Assembly (NCBI GenBank): GCA_964647705.1
Contig: CAZYIW010000040.1
Location: 1 to 11,281 of the forward strand
DNA from: CAZYIW01 sp964647705
Lineage (GTDB): Bacteria; Pseudomonadota; Gammaproteobacteria; PS1; Pseudothioglobaceae
Direction: 5' to 3'
DNA: 11,281 bases
A model generated the notes under the pieces. The model saw only the letters and a program-made list of their open reading frames with translations, had not been told where the DNA came from and searched no databases. Below, piece by piece: positions 6,404 through 11,281 of the stretch (its first letter is position 1; the number at the start of each line of letters is the position of its first letter). The position numbers were made by a program, and so were the translations under genes.

Positions 6404-6742
6404 TTAAAGTTTGGAGAGTAAGTCTTCAATTCTTGCACCTGTATTAGGAGCAGGGTCATAGATAAATTGCAATACAGGCGTGTGTCGTAACTCCAAAGAT
6501 TTAGACAATTGAGTACGAAAAAAACCACTGGCTTTTTCCAGTAATGGCGGCAATGCTTGTTTGTCTGACTCTTGGGCAGTGTAGAAAACTTTGGCGTGAG
6601 ACAAGTCTCGACTGGTCAAAACATCGGTGATGCTAATGTTTTGTAGTCTGGGATCTTTGGTTGCGTTATTTAAAAGTGTAACCAATTCACGGCGAATCAG
6701 CTCATTGATCCTTTCAACACGATAAGACGGTTGTTCGGGCAT
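6404..6742 (-). CDS. rbfA: 30S ribosome-binding factor A
   Basis: RbfA is a small KH-fold protein that binds the 30S subunit near helix 1 of 16S rRNA during maturation and is needed in the cold. The protein has 112 residues, somewhat shorter than E. coli RbfA. Family features are the N-terminal helix YRVERINELIRRELVTLL, the DPRL turn (31-34), the ISITDVLTSRDLSHAKVFYT strand region, and LRHTPVLQFIYD near the C-terminus. It lies 7 nt after the infB stop (TAG) and 11 nt before truB, so it is co-transcribed with both. No clear ribosome-binding site is visible, suggesting translational coupling to infB. Confidence 0.95.
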   Translation of the reverse strand: MPEQPSYRVERINELIRRELVTLLNNATKDPRLQNISITDVLTSRDLSHAKVFYTAQESDKQALPPLLEKASGFFRTQLSKSLELRHTPVLQFIYDPAPNTGARIEDLLSKL

Positions 6743-6749
6743 TTAGATA

Positions 6750-9131
6750 CTAAATACTACGCGCTGTTTCCACACGTTCAAATACTTCAATCTCATCGCC
6801 TGGTTGGACATCAGTATAGTTAAGAACACCGATACCGCATTCGGTACCTGATTTGACTTCATTAACATCGTCTTTGAAGCGTCTGAGTGATTCAAGCTCG
6901 CCTTCGTATATCACAACGCTCTCGCGCAAAACTCGAATTGGGCTGTCACGTCTAACCACACCTTCAACAACCATACAACCGGCAATATCACCAAATTTAG
7001 GTGATCTGAACACTTCTTTAACCGAGGCGATACCAATAATATTTTCACTTAACTCAGGTGAGAGCATACCACTCATGATGGCTTTCACATCGTCAATTAA
7101 ATTGTAGATCACAGAATAGTATTCAATTCTAACGCCTTCATTTTCTGCGGTTTTACGGGCCACGGCATCTGCACGTACATTAAAACCCATGACAATAGCA
7201 TTGGAGGTTGAGGCCAAGGTAATATCGGTATTATTAATCGCACCAACACCACTAGAGATGACATCTACTTTCACCTCATCGGTCGATAAATCTTCTAGTG
7301 CCTCTACCAAAGCTTGGGCTGAACCGCGCACATCTGACTTGATCAACAAACTGAGTGTTGAAATATCGCCTTCTTCCATTTTTGACAAGAAGTTTTCCAT
7401 TTTTGAAGCTTGTTGTTTTTGCAATTTCGCTTCACGATCTTTGGCTTTTCTATAATCCGCCACTTCGCGCGCTTCGCGCTCAGATCCGACCACAAGTACT
7501 TCATCTCCCGCATCTGGAACGCCAGTTAGACCCAATATCTCAACTGGTGTGGATGGTCCTGCTTCTTTGACTGGCTTACCTAAGTCGTTAACAATCTGTT
7601 TAACCTTGCCATATTCCAAACCAGCAATCACAATCTGGCCTTTTTTCAAAGTGCCTGACTGCACCAAAATGGTGGTCACTTTACCACGTCCTTTGTCCAA
7701 ACGAGCCTCTAACACAATACCGCTAGCCGGGCCATCTACAGGGGCAGAAAATTCTAAAATCTCAGCCGTGAGTGCAATCGCATCCAACAGTTCATCAATG
7801 CCTTGTCCGGTATGTGCAGAAATGCCTACCATCATCACATCGCCACCCCAATCCTCGGCAATGACGTCGTGTGTGGAGAGTACTTGTTTGATCTTATCAG
7901 GCGCTGCACCTTCTTTATCCATTTTGTTGATAGCAACGATAATCGGTACATCAGCCTCTTTGGCATGCTTGATTGATTCTATGGTTTGTGGCATAACACC
8001 GTCGTCCGCTGCAACCACCAATACAACAATGTCAGTTGCATTAGCGCCACGTGAACGCATTTTTGAAAATGCCGCGTGCCCTGGTGTGTCAATAAAAGTA
8101 ATAGCCTTGCCTTTTGAGCTTACTTGATAGGCGCCAATATGTTGGGTAATACCGCCGGCCTCACCTTCGGCCACTTTGGCTTTACGAATATGGTCTAATA
8201 GCGAAGTTTTGCCATGATCAACATGCCCCATAATAGTCACAACCGGTGGTCTTGGAACAGCATCACTATCGTTTTCTTGTTTTTTTAATAACGTGTCTTC
8301 TACACTCTCTTCTTTAGCAACAACAGCTTTGTGACCCATCTCTTCTACCACCAAAATAGCGGTGTCTTGATCAATCACATCATTGAGTGTTACCATCACA
8401 CCCATACCCATTAATACTTTAAGTACCTCGCCTGCCTTGGTGGTCATCTTCTGTGCCAAATCAGTAACCTTGATGGTTTCTGGCACTTCAACGGTATGCA
8501 CCACTTTCTCAACAGGTTTTTGGAATGCATGCTGAGCTTGTTCGTCTTGAACTTTTTGTGAAAGGCGTGTTCTATCTTTTTTCTTTAGCTTACGCTTGGT
8601 TTTATGAATAACGTGAAGTTCTTTGCGCTTGTCTGAACCTGGGGCATTGCGAAGGCGCTTAGGCTGTTTCTTCTCTTTATTCTCAGGCTTGTTTTCAGTT
8701 TTGGGCTGTTTGTCTTCTTGTTGTTTTTTTGTGTTTTCTATTTGTTGTTGACGAGCCATCTCTTTGCGTTTTTCGTCTTGCTCAGTCAATTTCTGTTCGA
8801 CAATACGTGATGACTCTAGTGCCTCTCTGGCTTTTTTTGCCTCTTCATTGTCTTGGGCAGTTGTTTTAGGGGCTTGGGTACTGCGTTTTTTCTTAACTTG
8901 AATCTTAACACCACCAGATGCTGAACTAGTTTTACCTGTTGTTTTTCTTGAAACGCTGATATTGGATTTTCCTGTGCGCTTCGAGAGACTCGCCATTAAG
9001 ACTTTTCTTTCTTCAGCAGAAATATCTGAATCGGTATTTTTGTCTTTAATACCTGCATTCGCCAAGATAACAATAACCTCATCTGGGCTTTTCTTTAATA
9101 ATTTCGCTAGACTTTCTACTGTATGTGCCAT
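6750..9131 (-). CDS. infB: Translation initiation factor IF-2
   Basis: IF-2 is the GTPase that brings fMet-tRNA to the 30S subunit and promotes subunit joining. The protein has 793 residues, shorter than E. coli IF-2 mainly in the N-terminal region. A first IF2_N domain (about 1-52) is followed by a Lys/Gln/Glu-rich linker (about 75-200) and a second IF2_N domain (about 215-265). The G domain has G1 GHVDHGKT (302-309), G2 GGITQHIG (326-333), G3 DTPGH (348-352), G4 NKMD (402-405) and G5 SAHTGQ (438-443). Beta-barrel domain 2 (GIVLEARLDKGRGKVTT), domain 3 (LSLLIKSDVRGSAQALVEAL) and the C-terminal fMet-tRNA-binding domain (CMVVEGVVRRDSPIRVLRE) complete it. The ATG at 9129-9131 is preceded by AGGTG at short spacing. 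The gene starts 36 nt after nusA. Its substrate tRNA is encoded at the head of the same gene string. Confidence 0.98.
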   Translation of the reverse strand: MAHTVESLAKLLKKSPDEVIVILANAGIKDKNTDSDISAEERKVLMASLSKRTGKSNISVSRKTTGKTSSASGGVKIQVKKKRSTQAPKTTAQDNEEAKKAREALESSRIVEQKLTEQDEKRKEMARQQQIENTKKQQEDKQPKTENKPENKEKKQPKRLRNAPGSDKRKELHVIHKTKRKLKKKDRTRLSQKVQDEQAQHAFQKPVEKVVHTVEVPETIKVTDLAQKMTTKAGEVLKVLMGMGVMVTLNDVIDQDTAILVVEEMGHKAVVAKEESVEDTLLKKQENDSDAVPRPPVVTIMGHVDHGKTSLLDHIRKAKVAEGEAGGITQHIGAYQVSSKGKAITFIDTPGHAAFSKMRSRGANATDIVVLVVAADDGVMPQTIESIKHAKEADVPIIVAINKMDKEGAAPDKIKQVLSTHDVIAEDWGGDVMMVGISAHTGQGIDELLDAIALTAEILEFSAPVDGPASGIVLEARLDKGRGKVTTILVQSGTLKKGQIVIAGLEYGKVKQIVNDLGKPVKEAGPSTPVEILGLTGVPDAGDEVLVVGSEREAREVADYRKAKDREAKLQKQQASKMENFLSKMEEGDISTLSLLIKSDVRGSAQALVEALEDLSTDEVKVDVISSGVGAINNTDITLASTSNAIVMGFNVRADAVARKTAENEGVRIEYYSVIYNLIDDVKAIMSGMLSPELSENIIGIASVKEVFRSPKFGDIAGCMVVEGVVRRDSPIRVLRESVVIYEGELESLRRFKDDVNEVKSGTECGIGVLNYTDVQPGDEIEVFERVETARSI

Positions 9132-9167
9132 AACACCTGCTTATTTTACTTATTCTATTGGTGATTA

Positions 9168-10643
9168 TTAATCAAACCAACCTTCGTTTTCCCTTGCGGT
9201 TAAAATCACCGCTGAAGCCACTTCTTTGTCCATCTGTTGAATTTCAAGCAATTCATCAATGGAGAGCTCTGCAAGATCTTCAACCGTGGAGATTTCCGAC
9301 TCAATAAGAGCTTGCGCCAATTGCTCATTGACGCCCTCAACGCTCATCAATACTTCTGATGATTCTGCATCACCTAGAGCTTGTACCAACTGTGCATCAG
9401 AGGCACGCTCTTGTAATTCGGCAACCATCTCAGCATCGAACTCTTCAATATTTTCTAAATTTTGGGCGTCTGCATCTGCCACATCATCAATCCCCACAAA
9501 GCCTTCATCGATTAAAACCGCTGCCACCTCTGAGTCAACACCTAATTGCTCTGCTAATTTGTCACTGATTTTTTGTGTTTCCGCTGCTTGTTTTTCATCA
9601 GATTCACTAACCGACATGACATTAAGCTTCCAGCCTGTCAAACGCGAAGCCAGCTTAATATTTTGCCCGCCCTTGCCAATAGCCAACGCTAACTGATCAT
9701 CTTCAACGGCAATATCCATTGAATTCTTCTCCTCGTCAACCACGATTGAACTCACTTCTGCTGGGGCCATGGCATTAATGACAAACTGAGCAGGGTCCTC
9801 ATTCCAAAGAATAATATCCACCCTCTCGCCATTAAGCTCATTAGACACCGCTTGCACACGTGCGCCACGCATACCAATACAAGAACCAATAGGGTCAAGT
9901 CGTTTGTCTTTTGCTTTGACTGCTAATTTTGAACGCAAGCCGGGATCTCTAGCGCCTGAGATAATTTCAATCACACCTTCAGAGATCTCAGGAACTTCCA
10001 TTTCAAACAACGAAATCATCATTTCATTGGCAGTTCTACTTAGAAAAATTTGCGCACCTCTTGGCGTGGATTTAACCTCTTTGATGTAAGCTCTAAGTCG
10101 ATCATTTTTGCGTACTGACTCATTAGGAATCAAGTCGAACTTAGAAATCATGCCGTCAACACCACCCATGTCAACATAAACGTTGCCACGATCAACGCGT
10201 TTTACGGTAACACTAACTACCTCGCCCACGCGACGGGTGTAATTATCAACAATCACCTCTCTTTCTGCTTCACGCACTTTTTGAATAATGACTTGTTTGG
10301 CGATTTGTGCAGCAATACGGCCAAACTCCTCATTTGCAATTTCTTCTTTTAAGTAATCTCCAGGCGCTAAACCTTTTGTGTCTTTTTGTTTAATGTGGAG
10401 CTCAGGGTCAAACTCAGTGCCCTCGTCGTCAATAAAATCTTCGTCGTCTTCAACGACTAGCCATTGTCTATAAGTAGTAAAATCGCCAGTTTTTCTGTCA
10501 ATATCTACGTCTGCATCAATGTTTTTACGTTTTTTTGTGGCGACTGATAACGCCTCCTCCAACGATTCAAAAACATCTTCCTTTGCGATGTTTTTTTCAT
10601 TAGAAATGGCTTCTACCATTAAAAACAATTCTTTGCCTTCCAC
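9168..10643 (-). CDS. nusA: Transcription termination/antitermination factor NusA
   Basis: NusA binds RNA polymerase and nascent RNA, modulating pausing, intrinsic and Rho termination and antitermination. The protein has 491 residues, close to E. coli NusA. Domains are the polymerase-binding N-terminal domain (about 1-125), S1 (137-202, VGEVVSVTVKRVDRGNVYVDMGG), KH1 (GMRG loop, 257-260), KH2 (GKGG loop, 323-326) and two acidic C-terminal repeats (about 362-412 and 437-487). The gammaproteobacterial double repeat is therefore present. The start is GTG (10641-10643), supported by alignment of MEGKELFLMVEAISNEKN with the family and by a very good AGGAGA ribosome-binding site in the 13-nt gap after rimP. 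In E. coli NusA feeds back on its own operon; the terminator upstream of rimP could serve that role here (inference). Confidence 0.98.
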   Translation of the reverse strand: MEGKELFLMVEAISNEKNIAKEDVFESLEEALSVATKKRKNIDADVDIDRKTGDFTTYRQWLVVEDDEDFIDDEGTEFDPELHIKQKDTKGLAPGDYLKEEIANEEFGRIAAQIAKQVIIQKVREAEREVIVDNYTRRVGEVVSVTVKRVDRGNVYVDMGGVDGMISKFDLIPNESVRKNDRLRAYIKEVKSTPRGAQIFLSRTANEMMISLFEMEVPEISEGVIEIISGARDPGLRSKLAVKAKDKRLDPIGSCIGMRGARVQAVSNELNGERVDIILWNEDPAQFVINAMAPAEVSSIVVDEEKNSMDIAVEDDQLALAIGKGGQNIKLASRLTGWKLNVMSVSESDEKQAAETQKISDKLAEQLGVDSEVAAVLIDEGFVGIDDVADADAQNLENIEEFDAEMVAELQERASDAQLVQALGDAESSEVLMSVEGVNEQLAQALIESEISTVEDLAELSIDELLEIQQMDKEVASAVILTARENEGWFD

Positions 10644-10656
10644 GTCTTTCTCCTAA
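10644..10656 (-). promoter_or_regulatory. Strong ribosome-binding site deciding the nusA GTG start
   Basis: The 13-nt gap reads TTAGGAGAAAGAC on the minus strand, giving AGGAGA at good spacing from the GTG at 10641-10643. It is the clearest Shine-Dalgarno sequence in the operon and fixes the non-ATG start. Confidence 0.8.
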
Positions 10657-11118
10657 CTAAAAATGTGCAACCAAATTTGCCTTTTCAATCAAATCAATGT
10701 CCAGCTCAACTGGACCCAGCTCTGTTACCAACTCAATGGTATTTTTTCCCTCACTAACGCTACCTATAACGCCGGATAGCTTACGCTTACCCTCTAACGA
10801 ACGACGTAACTTTAGCTTAATATCATGGCCCAAAAACCTCTGGTAGTGTGCCAAATTAAACAACGGTCTTTCAATACCTGGAGACGATACTTCTAAATTG
10901 TATTGTCCGCTCACAGGTTCTTGCACATCAAACATACTGCTAAGCTGATGTGAGACCTTTTCACAATCATTCAGGCCAATGCCTGTGTCCGAATCAATAT
11001 AGATTCTAAGTATGCTGTGTTTTCCACTGGCTACATACTCAACGCCCACCAATTCATAGCCCATGTCCTCTAGGACTGAGCCAATCATTTGTTCAACCCT
11101 TTGAGCAATTTTAGCCAT
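10657..11118 (-). CDS. rimP: Ribosome maturation factor RimP
   Basis: RimP assists assembly of the 30S subunit, notably the central pseudoknot region. The protein has 153 residues, the usual size. Family motifs are the N-terminal helix RVEQMIGSVLEDMGYELVGVEY, LRIYIDSDTGIGLNDCEKVSHQLSSMFD, YNLEVSSPGIERPLF and a C-terminal SH3-like domain (about 85-153, with LSGVIGSVSEGKNTIEL). The ATG at 11116-11118 has only a weak AGG upstream. The gene lies between the terminator hairpin after tRNA-fMet and nusA, the same place as in E. coli. No separate promoter is obvious in the 46-nt spacer, so expression probably depends on read-through from the tRNA promoter. The gene ends with TAG. Confidence 0.96.
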   Translation of the reverse strand: MAKIAQRVEQMIGSVLEDMGYELVGVEYVASGKHSILRIYIDSDTGIGLNDCEKVSHQLSSMFDVQEPVSGQYNLEVSSPGIERPLFNLAHYQRFLGHDIKLKLRRSLEGKRKLSGVIGSVSEGKNTIELVTELGPVELDIDLIEKANLVAHF

Positions 11119-11133
11119 TTTTAAAAACCTAAC

Positions 11134-11154
11134 AAAAACCCCCTAAAAAGGGGG
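11134..11154 (-). terminator. Intrinsic terminator/attenuator between tRNA-fMet and rimP
   Basis: On the minus strand CCCCC (11150-11154), loop TTTTTA and GGGGG (11139-11143) form a five-pair all-GC stem, directly followed by TTTTT (11134-11138) and then GTT. This is a textbook Rho-independent terminator for the minus strand; on the plus strand the following bases are not T-rich. It lies after the tRNA and just before rimP, so it probably trims tRNA transcripts while allowing partial read-through into the operon. Confidence 0.8.
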
Positions 11155-11164
11155 CCATAAACTT

Positions 11165-11241
<77 letters not shown>

Positions 11242-11254
11242 CTAAAGGGCGCTA

Positions 11255-11281
11255 ATGTTACGCCTTAATAACGGGTTTGTC
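11255..11281 (-). promoter_or_regulatory. Promoter of tRNA-fMet and the rimP-nusA-infB operon (edge-truncated)
   Basis: On the minus strand the last four bases of a -35 box, GACA (11278-11281), sit exactly 17 nt before a -10 box TAACAT (11255-11260). The first two bases of a TTGACA would lie outside the window. The bases after the -10 box, TAGCGCCC, form a GC-rich discriminator like those of stable-RNA promoters controlled by the stringent response. Transcription would start about 6 nt before the mature tRNA. Confidence 0.6.

Noticed and set aside
7462..7482. Short repeated CTTCGCG units
   Set aside because: They fall within infB, where they encode part of an Arg/Glu-rich segment (SEREAREV), and are too short to suggest a repeat element.
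7549..8127. A 192-codon open frame on the plus strand opposite the infB G domain
   Set aside because: It is antisense to a highly conserved GTPase region, is rich in Ser, Thr, Ala and Pro as expected for such shadows, and has no family resemblance.
8717..8736. A AAA AAA slippery-type run in the infB linker as a programmed frameshift site
   Set aside because: A-rich lysine codons are expected in this linker, the zero frame stays open to a full IF-2, and I see no supporting downstream structure.
9259..9696. A 145-codon open frame on the plus strand opposite the nusA C-terminal repeats
   Set aside because: It is a Ser/Ala/Thr-rich antisense reading of the acidic NusA repeats, with no recognisable domain.

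Overview
The window looks like a chromosomal housekeeping segment from an AT-leaning, compact gammaproteobacterium. Two blocks match Escherichia coli gene order: tRNA-fMet–rimP–nusA–infB–rbfA–truB on the minus strand, and rsmI facing yraN–dolP. The low GC and tight packing would fit the SUP05/Thioglobus group of sulfur oxidisers or a related symbiont. That placement is inference; no gene here is diagnostic. There is no sign of mobile elements, phage, CRISPR arrays or recent transfer.

Left part (1-3000). An elongator tRNA-Met gene reads leftward from a near-consensus promoter. Facing away from it on the plus strand is coaE (last step of CoA synthesis). coaE converges on, and overlaps, a small leftward 2Fe-2S thioredoxin-like ferredoxin gene, which is coupled by an ATGA overlap to rsmI (16S rRNA 2'-O-methyltransferase). 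rsmI and the plus-strand yraN start from one shared CATG palindrome. yraN is followed by dolP, a two-BON-domain outer-membrane lipoprotein with an extra charged C-terminal tail. dolP converges on rnhB with overlapping stop codons.

Right part (2992-11281). This is one long leftward gene string: tRNA-fMet, a hairpin terminator/attenuator, rimP, nusA, infB, rbfA, truB, an unrecognised 213-residue protein, purD and rnhB. Gaps are 36 nt or less apart from the tRNA-rimP spacer. The first part makes initiator tRNA and the proteins for ribosome maturation (RimP, RbfA), transcription elongation (NusA), translation initiation (IF-2) and tRNA pseudouridine 55 (TruB). The downstream part adds purine synthesis (PurD) and RNA/DNA hybrid repair (RNase HII), where E. 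coli has rpsO-pnp. A strong promoter with a GC-rich discriminator lies just before the tRNA, its -35 box cut by the window edge.

No gene-free stretch exceeds 300 bases; the longest, 84-160, holds the tRNA-Met promoter. I see no dramatic new system. The best leads are the unknown gene at 4824-5465, the shared start palindrome at 1888-1891, the terminator between tRNA-fMet and rimP, and the U1·U72 pair in the initiator tRNA.
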